Shown here: positions 45,357 through 56,349 of the stretch, piece after piece
Numbering within the stretch: position 1 is the first letter of the stretch
Layout of the letters: each line of letters starts with the position of its first letter
Source of the DNA: Variovorax atrisoli 110B
Lineage (GTDB): Bacteria > Pseudomonadota > Gammaproteobacteria > Burkholderiales > Burkholderiaceae_C
NCBI RefSeq assembly: GCF_000382045.1
Contig: NZ_KB907453.1
Span: 62,001 to 126,000 of the forward strand
Direction of reading: 5' to 3'
Length of the DNA stretch: 64,000 nt
Notes under the pieces: generated by a model
Database searches by the model: none
What the model saw: only the letters and a program-made list of their open reading frames with translations
Told to the model about the DNA's origin: nothing
Translations under genes and position numbers: made by a program

Positions 45357-45460
45357 AGTTTGGGGGACATAGGGGCAGCGGCCGATTTCGCCTACATTGC
45401 GGCGTGCGTTTTTCCACAACGCCACGTCCCTTGTCCGACGATCCAACCGGAGCCCGATAC

Positions 45461-46360
45461 ATGCCTCTCGACGACGACAGCCGTTCCGACTTCGATTCGC
45501 TTCGCCCCGGCGACAGCACCGAGCAGGGTGCCACGCGCCGCACCGCCCTCAAGGCCGCCATCGGCGTGGGCTATGCCGCAGCCGTGATGCCGGTGAGGGC
45601 GCAGACCGCCATCAGCACCCCGGCCGACGGCCTGAAGGCCGGCCCCATCAAGTACGCCGTCGGGGACTTCGAGGTGCCCGCCTATGCGGCGGCGCCCGCC
45701 GGAAAGACCGGCCTGCCGGTGATCCTGGTGATCCAGGAGATCTTCGGCGTGCACGAATACATCGCCGACACCTGCCGCCGCTTCGCCAAGCTCGGCTGCC
45801 TGGCCATCGCCCCCGAGCTGTATGCGCGCCAGGGCGACCCGCGCGGCTACACCGACATCCCGAAGCTGCAGGCCGACATCGTCTCCAAGGTGCCCGACGC
45901 GCAGGTCATGGCCGACCTCGACGGCGCACTGGCCTATGCCAAGGCCAACGGCGGCGACACCAGCAAGGCCGGCATCACCGGCTTCTGCTGGGGCGGACGC
46001 ATCGTCTGGCTCTATGCGGCCACCGGCAAGGTCAAGGCGGGCGTGGCTTGGTATGGCCGCCTGGTCGGCCAGGCCAGCGAGCTGACGCCGAAGCACCCGG
46101 TCGATGTCGCCGCCAGCCTGCAGGCGCCGGTGCTCGGCCTCTATGGCGGAAAAGACCAGGGCATCCCCCTTGACACGGTTGATAAGATGAAAGCAGCTCT
46201 GGCAACCGGAACCCCGGCGGCCAAGGCCTCGAACTTCGTCGTGTATCCCGAAGCGGGCCACGCGTTCCATGCCGACTACCGACCCAGCTATGTGAAGAGC
46301 GCGGCGGAAGACGGCTGGCAGCGTGCCACGGCCTGGTTCAAAGCCAACGGCGTCGCCTGA
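45461..46360 (+). CDS. Dienelactone hydrolase-family protein, probably exported
   Basis: A 299-residue alpha/beta hydrolase with nucleophile C176 in GFCWGGR, the conserved Glu in QEIFGVHEY and a C-terminal His in GHAFHADYRPSY, the Cys-His-Asp set of dienelactone hydrolases. Residues 24-47 (TRRTALKAAIGVGYAAAVMP) look like a twin-arginine signal peptide ending VRA, so it probably acts in the periplasm. No ring-cleavage genes are adjacent. A terminator follows at 46389. Confidence 0.85.
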   Translation: MPLDDDSRSDFDSLRPGDSTEQGATRRTALKAAIGVGYAAAVMPVRAQTAISTPADGLKAGPIKYAVGDFEVPAYAAAPAGKTGLPVILVIQEIFGVHEYIADTCRRFAKLGCLAIAPELYARQGDPRGYTDIPKLQADIVSKVPDAQVMADLDGALAYAKANGGDTSKAGITGFCWGGRIVWLYAATGKVKAGVAWYGRLVGQASELTPKHPVDVAASLQAPVLGLYGGKDQGIPLDTVDKMKAALATGTPAAKASNFVVYPEAGHAFHADYRPSYVKSAAEDGWQRATAWFKANGVA

Positions 46361-46388
46361 AGACGGCGCCCGTCAGCCAACCCCGCCG

Positions 46389-46420
46389 AAGGCCGTCCTC
46401 GTGACGGCCTTTCTCTTTTT
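46389..46420 (+). terminator. Rho-independent terminator
   Basis: AAGGCCGTC, loop CTCGT, GACGGCCTT followed by TCTCTTTTT. It ends the dienelactone hydrolase-like gene. Confidence 0.8.
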
Positions 46421-46478
46421 ATGATCGGTATGCGGCCCCGGAAAAGTTCCAGCGGCCGTCTTTCTTGCGCAAGCAGCT

Positions 46479-47399
46479 ATGAATTTGATAGTCATCATCG
46501 CGGCGACCCTGGTTGCCGGTATCGGAAGCGTGTGGGTCGCGGCCCTGCTGTTGAAGGTGGGGGTGCGCAGCGGCTCGGGCGGCGTGAACCCGCAGCACCT
46601 GTTGAGCCTGGCGGCCGGCGCGCTGCTCGCCACCGCATTCATGCACTTGCTGCCCGAGGCCTTCGAAAGCCGCATCGAGCCCGGACTGCTGTTCGGCGTG
46701 CTGCTGTTCGGGCTGGTGTTCTTCTTCCTGCTCGACAAGGCGGAGCTGTGGCACCACGGGCACGAGCACCATCATGGCGAAGAGAAGAAGGGCGCGGCAG
46801 ACGGCCACGATCACCGCCACCACGGGCACGACCACTCCCACGGCCATGTCCATGCACACGACCATGACCACAGCCACGGCCCCCGCACGGGCGGCTGGGC
46901 CGTGCTCACCGGCGACAGCGTGCACTGCTTCGGCGACGGCATCCTGATCGCCTCCGCCTTCACCGCCGACCTGCGCCTGGGCATCGTGGCCGCGCTCGCG
47001 GTGCTGGCGCACGAGATCCCGCACCACATCGGCGACCTCGTCGTGCTGCGACAGAGTTCCGCCAACCAGCGCGCGGCGCTGGTGAAGGTGTCGCTCGCCG
47101 GCACCATGACCGCGCTGGGCGGCATCGTGGGTTGGTGGCTGGTCGACCAGCTCCACGGCCTGCTGCCGTACTTCCTGGTGCTGGCTGGCAGCAGCTTCGT
47201 CTACGTGGCGCTCGCCGACCTGATCCCGCAGTTGCAGAAGCGCCTGCCCGCGCGCCAGACCGCCGCGCAGATCCTTTGGCTGGTGGCGGGCATTGCGCTG
47301 GTCACGCTGGTCAGCCGTCTCGCGCACGGCGAGCACGGGCACGAGCACGGCCATGACGACCCCGGCCACGGGGAGCATGGCCACGTGCACAAGGACTGA
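46479..47399 (+). CDS. ZIP-family metal transporter
   Basis: A 306-residue inner-membrane protein with about eight transmembrane helices. The metal-binding signatures are HCFGDG in helix 4 and HEIPHHIGD in helix 5. Residues about 92-136 form a very His-rich cytoplasmic loop (HHGHEHHHGEEKK and following), and the C-terminus has a second His-rich tail. ZIP proteins import zinc, sometimes iron or manganese. It stands alone between terminators and a small acidic gene. Confidence 0.88.
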   Translation: MNLIVIIAATLVAGIGSVWVAALLLKVGVRSGSGGVNPQHLLSLAAGALLATAFMHLLPEAFESRIEPGLLFGVLLFGLVFFFLLDKAELWHHGHEHHHGEEKKGAADGHDHRHHGHDHSHGHVHAHDHDHSHGPRTGGWAVLTGDSVHCFGDGILIASAFTADLRLGIVAALAVLAHEIPHHIGDLVVLRQSSANQRAALVKVSLAGTMTALGGIVGWWLVDQLHGLLPYFLVLAGSSFVYVALADLIPQLQKRLPARQTAAQILWLVAGIALVTLVSRLAHGEHGHEHGHDDPGHGEHGHVHKD

Positions 47400-47514
47400 T
47401 CTTCAGGCCGGCGCGCGAAACTTTCCGACACCGACACCTCGCGCCGGATGATCCGCAACGGCCCAAACAGGCGCACCATAGGGGGCCTGTCAGAAACAAG
47501 CCGAGGAACAGATC

Positions 47515-47718
47515 ATGAACGCCACCGCGCGATCCGCTTCACCCGCCGAAGACGATGAGGACGACCTGCCCGTCGACGACTTCGAGGAGCCCGACACCGA
47601 CGTGGGCGACGATCTCTCGGAGGAAACGGGCATCGATCTTTCCGATGCGAGCGAACTCGACGCGGACAACGTGCCGGCCGATGAGGAATTCGACCGCGTG
47701 ATGAACGCGCCCGATTGA
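47515..47718 (+). CDS. Small highly acidic protein of unknown function
   Basis: A 67-residue protein in which about 27 residues are Asp or Glu and only three are basic, with DDEDDLPVDDFEEPDTD-like runs. GAGGAA lies 7 nt before the ATG. It may be disordered or a protein-binding mimic. No family recognised. It converges on the deacylase gene at 47799. Confidence 0.55.
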   Translation: MNATARSASPAEDDEDDLPVDDFEEPDTDVGDDLSEETGIDLSDASELDADNVPADEEFDRVMNAPD

Positions 47719-47798
47719 AGGGCTCGCCCGGCTTCGCGAACTTGCACTTTCCTTGTGTCGCTGCGGGCTCCAGGGCATCCCCGCAGAGGGGCTGTTCG

Positions 47799-49247
47799 CT
47801 AGCGCCGCGTGATCACCTGCCCGTTGCGTGCCCCGCAGTGCGCTCCGTTGCGCCATGTCAGCGCGCCGTTCACGATCACCGCATCGATGCCTTCGGCCGG
47901 CTGCATCGGTGATTCGTAGTTCGCGGTGTCGCGCACCGTCGCGGCATCGAAGATCACCACGTCGGCATGGTGGCCCGGCTTCAGCGTGCCGCGCTCGTGC
48001 AGGCCGAAGTTGCGTGCGGTGAGCCCTGTCATCTTCCATACCGCCGTCTCCAGCGGGAACAGGCCGACGTCGCGGCTGTAGTGCCCCAGTACGCGCGGGA
48101 AGGTGCCCCACAGGCGCGGGTGCGGCTTGTCGCCCAGCGGGATGCCGTCGGAGCCGATCATGGTCTCGTCGAAGGCGAGGATGCGCTGCACGTCGTCCTC
48201 GTCCATCATGAAGTAGATCGCGCTGCCGGGCTGCAGCCGCTTCGCCGCCTCTTCGCCCGACACGCCCCATTCGGCCGCGATGTCCTTCAGGTCGCGGCCC
48301 GCGCATTCGGGGTGCGGCACGCTCGAGGCGATGAGCACGCGGCCTTCCATCATCCCGCGGTCGGTGCGGATCATGGTGGAGCCGGCGGTGTAGGGGTAGC
48401 AGTCGAGCCCGATGCACTGGTGCTTCATCGCTTCCTCGATGAAGGGCAGCGTGACCTTCGTCTTGCCGAAGTTGCGCGTGTTCTGCACCTTGTGGTGCGA
48501 CACCACCACCGGAATGCCCAGCGCGCGCCCGATGTGGAAGGTTTCCCCCAGCGACTCCATCACGCGGTCGCTCTCGTCGCGCATGTGCGTCACGTAAAGC
48601 GCCTTGCGCGAGGTGAGCGGGCGGCCGACCTCGATGATCTCCTCGGTCGTCGCCTTCACCGCCGGCGGGTAGAAGGTGCCGGTCGACAGGCCGATGGCGC
48701 CGGCCTGCATCGCTTCCTCGACCATCGCCTGCATGGCCTTGATCTCGGCTTCGTTCGCGGGCCGGTCGAGGTCGGACATGGAGACCGCGCGCAATGTCGA
48801 ATGGCCCACCATCGCAGCGACGTTCACCGATGAAGGCGTGGCGCGCAGCGCATCGAGGTACGCGGCGAAGCTGGTGAAGCGGCCTTCTGCGGGCGAATCG
48901 AGCAGGCTCAGCGGCATCGGCAGGTCCATGTCGGCGCGCAGCGGTGCGGCGCTGATGCCGCAGTTGCCCGCCACCACGGTCGTCACGCCCTGCGACACCT
49001 TGAACGGCATCTGCGCCTGAGACAGCACCGCCTGGTCGTCGTGCGTGTGCGAATCGATGAAGCCCGGCGCGACGATCCGGCCGCTGGCGTCGATCGTCTG
49101 TTCCGCCGTGTGGCCCGCGAGCTTGCCGATGGCGACGATGCGGTCGCCGACGATGCCGACGTCGGCGTCGAAGCGCGGAGCCTTGGTGCCGTCGATCACG
49201 GTGCCGCCGCGGATCAGCAGTTCGTAGTGGGGGAGCTTGTCGGACAC
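47799..49247 (-). CDS. N-acyl-D-amino-acid deacylase (D-aminoacylase)
   Basis: A 482-residue amidohydrolase with a GTG start (AAAGGA 6 nt upstream). Metal site: DSHTHDD (HxH), VVAGNCG with the Cys characteristic of D-aminoacylases, then HMRDESDR and SHHK. It hydrolyses N-acyl-D-amino acids to D-amino acids. It is the last gene of the minus-strand operon that also encodes an oligopeptide-type transporter, an M81 peptidase and an FAD oxidoreductase. Confidence 0.88.
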   Translation of the reverse strand: MSDKLPHYELLIRGGTVIDGTKAPRFDADVGIVGDRIVAIGKLAGHTAEQTIDASGRIVAPGFIDSHTHDDQAVLSQAQMPFKVSQGVTTVVAGNCGISAAPLRADMDLPMPLSLLDSPAEGRFTSFAAYLDALRATPSSVNVAAMVGHSTLRAVSMSDLDRPANEAEIKAMQAMVEEAMQAGAIGLSTGTFYPPAVKATTEEIIEVGRPLTSRKALYVTHMRDESDRVMESLGETFHIGRALGIPVVVSHHKVQNTRNFGKTKVTLPFIEEAMKHQCIGLDCYPYTAGSTMIRTDRGMMEGRVLIASSVPHPECAGRDLKDIAAEWGVSGEEAAKRLQPGSAIYFMMDEDDVQRILAFDETMIGSDGIPLGDKPHPRLWGTFPRVLGHYSRDVGLFPLETAVWKMTGLTARNFGLHERGTLKPGHHADVVIFDAATVRDTANYESPMQPAEGIDAVIVNGALTWRNGAHCGARNGQVITRR

Positions 49248-49282
49248 GGGGGAATCCTTTCTTTCGAGTTTCTTGTCTCTCT

Positions 49283-50271
49283 TCAGCGGAAATGGCAGGC
49301 GACCAGGTGGCTTCCGTTCGCGGACGACGAAGGTCGCTCGCCGAGCTCCGGCGCCTTCTCCTTGCACACGGCCTGCGCCATCGGGCAGCGGGTGTGGAAG
49401 CGGCAGCCCGAGGGCGGGTTGGCCGGGCTCGGCGGATCGCCCTGCAGCAGCATGCGGCGCGCCGGCGTGCGCGGGTTGGGCACCGGCACGGCCGACAGGA
49501 GAATCTCGGTGTACGGATGCAGCGGCGCCGAGAACAGCGTGTCGCGGTCGGCGATCTCGACGATGTGGCCGAGGTACATCACGGCGACGCGGTGGCTGAT
49601 GTGCCGCACCACCGCGAGGTCGTGCGCGACGAAGAGGTACGCGATGCCGAACTCGGCCTGCAGGTCCATCAGCAGGTTGACCACCTGCGCCTGCACCGAC
49701 ACGTCGAGCGCCGACACCGGCTCGTCGCACACGATCAGCTTCGGGTTCAGCGCCAGGGCGCGCGCGATGCCCAGGCGCTGCCGCTGCCCGCCCGAGAATT
49801 CGTGCGGAAACTTCTTCGCCGCCTCGGGCCGCAGCCCCACGCGCGAGAAGAGCCACTGCACGCGTTCGCGCCGCTCGGCGGCCGCGCCCATGCCGAAGTT
49901 GCGCAGCGGTTCCGCCACGATGTCTCCGGCCGTCAGCCGCGGATTCAGCGAGGCATACGGGTCCTGGAAGATGATCTGCAAATCGCGCCGGCGCATGCGC
50001 ATGTCCTCGGCCGAGAGCGACAGCAGCTCCCGGCCTTCGAGCTGCACCGAGCCCGAGGTCGGCTCGACCAGCCGCATCACCGACTTGGCCGTGGTCGTCT
50101 TGCCGCAGCCCGATTCGCCGACCAGCGAGAGCGTCTCGCCGCGCGCGACGTCGAAGGAGACGCCGTTCACCGCCTGGATCGACGGCCTGGCCGGCCGCAG
50201 CCAGCGCTTGGGCGTGGTGTAGTGCTTGCGCAGGTCACGCACTTTCAGCAAGGGCGTTGCAGCGGTTGTCG

Positions 50272-50275
<4 letters not shown>
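49283..50275 (-). CDS. dppF: Dipeptide/oligopeptide ABC transporter ATP-binding protein (DppF-like)
   Basis: A 330-residue ATPase with Walker A GESGCGKT, signature FSGGQRQR, Walker [13 protein letters not shown] and the C-terminal oligopeptide-transporter domain (RFHTRCP, a Cys motif that can hold an Fe-S cluster in the family). It overlaps the next ATPase gene by 4 nt. It works as a heterodimer with the DppD-like protein. Confidence 0.9.
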
Positions 50276-51303
<1,028 letters not shown>

Positions 51304-51316
51304 GGCCTGCCGTCCT

Positions 51317-52237
51317 TCACAGTTGCCGTGCCAGGCGCGGGTCCAGCGCGTCGCGCAGGCCGTCGCCCAGCAGGTTGATGGCCAGCACCGTGGCCGCCAG
51401 CAGCAGGCCCGGGTACAGGATGATGTGGAACGCCACCGCCACGAAGTTGCGGCCCTCGGCCATCATGTTGCCCCAGCTCGGCGTCTGCGAAGGCACGCCC
51501 ACGCCGAGAAAGGACAGCGCAGCCTCCGTCAGCACGGCGGCGGCGGCCACGAAGGTGGCCTGCACGATCAGCGGCGCCACGGTGTTCGGCAGCACGTGGC
51601 GCACCAGGATCACCGGAAGGCGCGTGCCCACCGCATGCGCGGCCTCCACGAAGAGCTGCTCGCGCAGGGTGAGCGCCAGCGAGCGCACCAGCCGCACCAC
51701 GCGCGGTATCTCCGGCACCGTGATGGCGACGATCACCGTCGTCAGGCTGGCGCGGGTCACGGCCATCAGCGCGATCGCCAGCAGGATGCCCGGGATGGCC
51801 ATGAGCCCGTCCATCACCCGCATGATCGGCCCGTCCGCCCATCGCACGAAGCCCGCCACCAGCCCCAGCGCGACGCCGAGGAAGGTGGCCAGCAGCGCCA
51901 CCGAGGCGCCGACGATCATCGACACCCGTCCACCCCACACGGCGCGGCTGAACACGTCGCGCCCCAGCGCGTCGGTGCCGAACCAGTGCTCGGCCGAGGG
52001 CAGCTGCATGCGCGCGAGCGGGTCGATGTCCTGCGGGTCGTGCGTGGCGATCCACGGCGCGGCGATGGAAAGCGCCGCCACCGCGATCAGCAGCAGCGCG
52101 CCGACGATCAGCGTCGGGTGCTTGCGCAGCCAGCGCAGGCGCGGCGGAACGAAGGGGGCCTCGGCCGGCGGCGCGACTTCGGCTTGGGCAGGCGTCGCGG
52201 GCACGTCGATGTCGCTCATGGGTAGTACGGAGGACAT
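51317..52237 (-). CDS. dppC: Dipeptide/oligopeptide ABC transporter permease (DppC-like)
   Basis: A 306-residue membrane protein with six helices. The N-terminal cytoplasmic part is Pro/Ala-rich; [15 protein letters not shown] is the DppC/OppC hallmark and [21 protein letters not shown] is the EAA loop that contacts the ATPase. Start either at 52237 or six codons later at 52219; neither has a clear ribosome binding site. Confidence 0.88.
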   Translation of the reverse strand: MSSVLPMSDIDVPATPAQAEVAPPAEAPFVPPRLRWLRKHPTLIVGALLLIAVAALSIAAPWIATHDPQDIDPLARMQLPSAEHWFGTDALGRDVFSRAVWGGRVSMIVGASVALLATFLGVALGLVAGFVRWADGPIMRVMDGLMAIPGILLAIALMAVTRASLTTVIVAITVPEIPRVVRLVRSLALTLREQLFVEAAHAVGTRLPVILVRHVLPNTVAPLIVQATFVAAAAVLTEAALSFLGVGVPSQTPSWGNMMAEGRNFVAVAFHIILYPGLLLAATVLAINLLGDGLRDALDPRLARQL

Positions 52238-52244
52238 TGCGGGT

Positions 52245-53180
52245 TCAGTACTGGATTCGCGGATCGAAGAGCCGGTAGCTCAGGTCGATCAGCAGGTTGA
52301 TCAGCACGTACACGCCCGCCGACAGCAGCAGCACGCTCTGGATCACGGGGTAGTCGTGCCGCTGCACCGAGTCGATCACCAGCCGGCCCACGCCGGGAAT
52401 GGCGAACACCGTCTCGGTGACCACTACGCCGCCGATCAGCAGCGCGATGCCCGCGCCCACGGTGGTGGCGATGGGAATGGCCGCGTTGCGCAGCGCATGC
52501 CCCAGCACCGGCAGCACGCCCAGGCCCTTGGCGCGCGCGGTGCGGATGTAGTCCTCGTGCAGCACTTCGAGCACGGTGGCGCGCGTCATGCGCGTCACCA
52601 GCGCGATGTAGACCAGGGCCAGGTTCACGCAAGGCAGCACTAGGGAGCGCAGCCACTCGCCCGGGCCCTCTGCGAAGCGCACGTAGCCCTGCACCGGAAA
52701 CCACGGCAGCTGGATCGCGAAGCTGTAGACCAGCAGGTAGCCCACCAGGAAGACGGGCACCGAGAAGGCCAGCACCGCGAAGAGCATCACCAGCCGGTCG
52801 ATCCAGCTGCCCGCGCGGTAGGCCGCGAGCGTACCCAGCGGCACCGACACCACCAGCGTGATGAGCATGGTCAGCGCGGCGATCGACACCGTGGGCTCCA
52901 GCCGCTGGCCCAGCAGCTGCGTGACGGGCATCTGCGTGAAGATCGAAGTGCCCAGGTCGCCGGTGAAGAGCTTGCCGATCCACAGCCCGAACTGCTGCCA
53001 CAGCGGCAGGTTCAAGCCGAGCGCGGCGCGCAGCTTCTCGATGTCTTCGGTGGTGGCGAGGTCGCCCGCGATGAGTGCGGCCGGGTCGCCCGGCGAGAGG
53101 TGGATCAGCAGGAACACCACCACGGCCACCACCGCCATGACGGGCAGGGTCGCGATGAAGCGTCGAACGATGTAGCCCAT
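52245..53180 (-). CDS. dppB: Dipeptide/oligopeptide ABC transporter permease (DppB-like)
   Basis: A 311-residue permease. The N-terminus MGYIVRRFIATLPVM, the FLLIHLSPGDPA motif and the EAA-like loop IRTARAKGLGVLPVLGHALRN are typical of DppB/OppB. It lies 19 nt after the binding-protein gene and 7 nt before dppC. Confidence 0.9.
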   Translation of the reverse strand: MGYIVRRFIATLPVMAVVAVVVFLLIHLSPGDPAALIAGDLATTEDIEKLRAALGLNLPLWQQFGLWIGKLFTGDLGTSIFTQMPVTQLLGQRLEPTVSIAALTMLITLVVSVPLGTLAAYRAGSWIDRLVMLFAVLAFSVPVFLVGYLLVYSFAIQLPWFPVQGYVRFAEGPGEWLRSLVLPCVNLALVYIALVTRMTRATVLEVLHEDYIRTARAKGLGVLPVLGHALRNAAIPIATTVGAGIALLIGGVVVTETVFAIPGVGRLVIDSVQRHDYPVIQSVLLLSAGVYVLINLLIDLSYRLFDPRIQY

Positions 53181-53199
53181 GGCGGTGTCCTTCCGGCCC

Positions 53200-54792
53200 T
53201 TACTGCCTGTCGAGCGCCCAGACCGTCGGCATGCCGGACCAGAGCTTGTCCAGGCCCTTCAGGCTGGTGCGCGCGGCGAAGGCGGCCGAGTACTGGCCGG
53301 CGTTGATGTACGGCACGGCCTCGTAGGCGCGGGCCTGGAAGGCGTCGAGCAGTTCCTTGCGCCTGGCGGGCACGGTCTCCTTCAGCCAGGCGGTGCGCAG
53401 GTCGTCGAGCTGCTTGTCGCAGGGCCAGCCGGGCAGGGTGTTGCCGCAGGCTGCGCTCAGGTAGGCGTTGCTGATGGGCGAGTTGGCGTCGAACTCGCCG
53501 GCCACGGTGACGTAGATGTTCCAGCCGCCGGCGTCGGGTGCATCGCGCTTGGCGCGGCGCGCGCCGATGGAAGCCCAGTCCATGGTCTGGGCATCGACGT
53601 TCAGGCCGATGCTCTTCATGGTCTGCGCGGCCATCAGCGCCTCGGCGTTCAGGTAGGGCACGTCGCTGGGTACCAGCAGCACCACCTTCTCGCCCTTGTA
53701 GCCGGCGTCGGCGAGCATCTTCTTGGCCTTGGCGACGTCGGCCTTGCGGTAGGGCTCGGCGCCGGCCGCGGTGTCGTTGGGACTGCCGCAGATGAAATAG
53801 GTGGCGCAGTAGGCCATGCGCATGTCCAGCGGGAAGCCCATGGCCGCCATGAAGCGCTCCTGGCTCACGGCCTGCAGCAGTGCCTGGCGCACCTTCGGGT
53901 TGTTGAAGGGCGGATGCAGCTGGTTCATCACCAGGAAGCCCTGGTAGGCGCCGCCGGAGCCGATCTTCACGCCCGTGTCGGTGCGCAGCGGCGCGATGTA
54001 GTCGGGCGGCAGCTGCTCGATGATGTCGACCTCGCCGCGCTTGAGGGCGGCCACCGCGCTGTTGGCGTCGGGCAGGTAGAGCCACTCGACGCGGTCGAAG
54101 TTGCTCTTCTTGCTGCCGGCCAGGCCGCTCGGCGGTTCGCTGCGCGCCACGTAGTTGGGGTTGCGCACGAACACGGCCTTGTTGCCCGGCACCCATTCGT
54201 CGCGCTTGAACACGTACGGGCCGGAGCCCAGCACTTCGGTAAGCGGCGCGGTGGCCGGCAGCTTCGCCAGCCGCTCGGGCAGCACCACCGGCGGAAAGCC
54301 CGAGGGCTTGGCCAGCGCGTCGAGCACCATGCCGAAGGGTTCGGCGAGCGTGAGCGTGAAGGTGCGCGCGTCCGTCGCCTTCCACTCGGCGCCGCTGGCC
54401 GCCATGGCGCGGCCGAGGCTGTCGCGTGCGGCCCAGCGCTGCAGCGACGCGACCGCGTCGGCCGAGGTGACTGCGCTGCCGTCGGAGAACTTGAGGTTGG
54501 GGCGCAGCGTGAAGCTCCACTGCTTGCCGTCCTTCGAGGCGGTGTACTTCTCCACCATCTGCGGCTGCGGCTTGCCGTTCGCGTCCTGCGCGAAGAGCGT
54601 GTCGTACACCATGTAGCCGAAGTTGCGCGAGATGTAGGCGGTGGTGAAGGTCGGGTCGAGGATCTTCAGGTCGGCATGCGCCACCACCTTCAGCGTCTTG
54701 GGCTGCGGCGTCTGGGCATGCGCGGGAAGGCTCGCCGCGAAGGCGGTGGAAAGGGCCAGGGCGGCGAGAGCGCCAAGCGTCCGTCGTTTCAT
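53200..54792 (-). CDS. dppA: Peptide-type ABC transporter substrate-binding protein (DppA-like, family 5)
   Basis: A 530-residue periplasmic protein with a signal peptide ending AHA before QTPQPKTL. It has the family-5 pattern: early YDTLFAQDANGKPQPQMVEKY, SDGSAVTSADAVASLQRW, and PFNNPKVRQALLQAVSQERF. Cargo may be di- or oligopeptides, but this family also carries opines, glutathione and other small amides. It is the third gene of the operon. Confidence 0.9.
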   Translation of the reverse strand: MKRRTLGALAALALSTAFAASLPAHAQTPQPKTLKVVAHADLKILDPTFTTAYISRNFGYMVYDTLFAQDANGKPQPQMVEKYTASKDGKQWSFTLRPNLKFSDGSAVTSADAVASLQRWAARDSLGRAMAASGAEWKATDARTFTLTLAEPFGMVLDALAKPSGFPPVVLPERLAKLPATAPLTEVLGSGPYVFKRDEWVPGNKAVFVRNPNYVARSEPPSGLAGSKKSNFDRVEWLYLPDANSAVAALKRGEVDIIEQLPPDYIAPLRTDTGVKIGSGGAYQGFLVMNQLHPPFNNPKVRQALLQAVSQERFMAAMGFPLDMRMAYCATYFICGSPNDTAAGAEPYRKADVAKAKKMLADAGYKGEKVVLLVPSDVPYLNAEALMAAQTMKSIGLNVDAQTMDWASIGARRAKRDAPDAGGWNIYVTVAGEFDANSPISNAYLSAACGNTLPGWPCDKQLDDLRTAWLKETVPARRKELLDAFQARAYEAVPYINAGQYSAAFAARTSLKGLDKLWSGMPTVWALDRQ

Positions 54793-54846
54793 CGTCGGTT
54801 CTCCGGTGGGAAGGCAGCAGGAAAGGAAGGCGAAAAGAAGGAGGGC

Positions 54847-56298
54847 TCAGGCCGCGACGCCGATCGGCCATTTCGGCAGGCGGGCCTTGCGATAAGGCAG
54901 CGTGTTCAGGTCGAGCGTGACGGCGCCCGGCGCGCCCGCATAGATGACGTGCTTCGCCACCTTGGAGTACGACGCGTAGAAATGCTGCGACGACTTCACG
55001 ACGATGATCTTCTTCGCTGAGAGGTCGCAACCGAGCTGCGTGAACAGGTCGGTGCCCATCGCCTGGTTGCGCAGCGTGATCAGCACGATCTCGATGCCGT
55101 TGGCCTCGACGAGCGCGCTGTCGCCCATCAGCGTGGGCGTGCCGGCCAGGCCGGTCATCACCAGGTCGTGCTTGAGCGCCTTCACGGTGCATTCGAGGTC
55201 GAGCGGGTCGCCGGACAGGGGGCTGATCTTGCCGCCGATGCGCATCGGCAGCTTCGCGCCCACGCCGGCGTCGAAGGCGATGCGCACCGCGATCGGGTCC
55301 CACAGCGGGCCCAGCGCCGCGTTGGCGATGCCGCGTTCGACCATGCGTCGCAGGATGAATGTGGAGTCGCTCGCGGCGCCGCCGCCGGGGTTGTCGGCAC
55401 CGTCGGAGATCACCACCGGGCCGCCGTTGAAGGCCAGGGCCTCGTCGAGCGATGCATCGATGCCGGGGTAGTTCACGGTGAGGCCGTCGCGCATCGCGAT
55501 GACCTCGTCGGCGAGCTGGCGCGCCAGCATGTCGGCCTTGGCCTTGTCGCCGTCGGTGTAGACCAGCACCTTGGTGCCCATCTCGGGCACGTCGCCCCAA
55601 GAGAACCCGTGCGTGAGCGAGATAGAGAGCACGCCGTCCTTGCCCTCGAGCGACTGCATGCGCTCGACGAAGCCGCGCGCCGGCTGGCGCGAGGTGTGGA
55701 CGGTGACGATCATGTCGCAGTCGACCACCGCCGCCACCGGACGCACCTTGCCCTCGACCGTGGCGGCGCAGATGTCGACCAGCTCCAGCCCGCGTTCGAG
55801 CACGTCGGTGTGCGGGTACTCCTTGAAGGAGATCATGACGTCGGCGTTGGAGATCATCTCGGGCGTGAGGTGGTTGTGCGGATCGAGCTCCGCGCCGATC
55901 ACCACGTCGGGCCCGACGATCTGCCGCACGCGCGCCAGCAGGTCGCCTTCGCAGTCGTCGTAGCCGTCGGCGACCATCGCGCCGTGCAGGCCGAGCAGCA
56001 CCATGTCGACCGGCAGCACGGCGCGCAGGTCGTTCAGCAGCTCGTCGCGCAGCGTCTCGTAGGCGTGGCGCGTGGTGGTGCCGCTGGGCTGCGCGCCGGC
56101 CACCATGCCTTCGAACAGCGTCCAGCCCTTGTCGGCGCCGCGCATGCGGGCGGCCCACAGCGGGCCCGAGAAGAGCGTCATCGCCTCGGGGTGCTTGCCG
56201 GCGGGGAAGTAGCCGCGGTCCTTGAAGGAGGCGAGACCCGTCGGCATCGGGCCGAAGGTGTTGGTTTCGGTGGCCAGGGAAGCACTGAAGACGCGCAT
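54847..56298 (-). CDS. M81-family metallopeptidase (MlrC-like)
   Basis: A 483-residue protein of the microcystinase C family, which cuts linear microcystin tetrapeptide and probably other D-residue-containing peptides. Conserved segments: ATETNTFGPMPT at the start, LLGLHGAMVADGYDDCEGD, then the probable zinc site AELDPHNHLTPEM with FKEYPHTD. The DUF1485-type C-terminal half includes ISDGADNPGGGAASDST. It lies between the FAD oxidoreductase and the transporter genes. Confidence 0.88.
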   Translation of the reverse strand: MRVFSASLATETNTFGPMPTGLASFKDRGYFPAGKHPEAMTLFSGPLWAARMRGADKGWTLFEGMVAGAQPSGTTTRHAYETLRDELLNDLRAVLPVDMVLLGLHGAMVADGYDDCEGDLLARVRQIVGPDVVIGAELDPHNHLTPEMISNADVMISFKEYPHTDVLERGLELVDICAATVEGKVRPVAAVVDCDMIVTVHTSRQPARGFVERMQSLEGKDGVLSISLTHGFSWGDVPEMGTKVLVYTDGDKAKADMLARQLADEVIAMRDGLTVNYPGIDASLDEALAFNGGPVVISDGADNPGGGAASDSTFILRRMVERGIANAALGPLWDPIAVRIAFDAGVGAKLPMRIGGKISPLSGDPLDLECTVKALKHDLVMTGLAGTPTLMGDSALVEANGIEIVLITLRNQAMGTDLFTQLGCDLSAKKIIVVKSSQHFYASYSKVAKHVIYAGAPGAVTLDLNTLPYRKARLPKWPIGVAA

Positions 56299-56349
56299 GG
56301 TCGAACCTCGTGGAGTGTTTGTGTGGTTGTTGTGAGAAGCAGGCCGGGC

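Noticed and set aside
47720-47798. Possible degenerate copy of the dispersed repeat after the acidic protein gene
   Set aside because: Only a GGCTTCGCGAACTT-like start and a weak GC hairpin match; similarity is too low to call.
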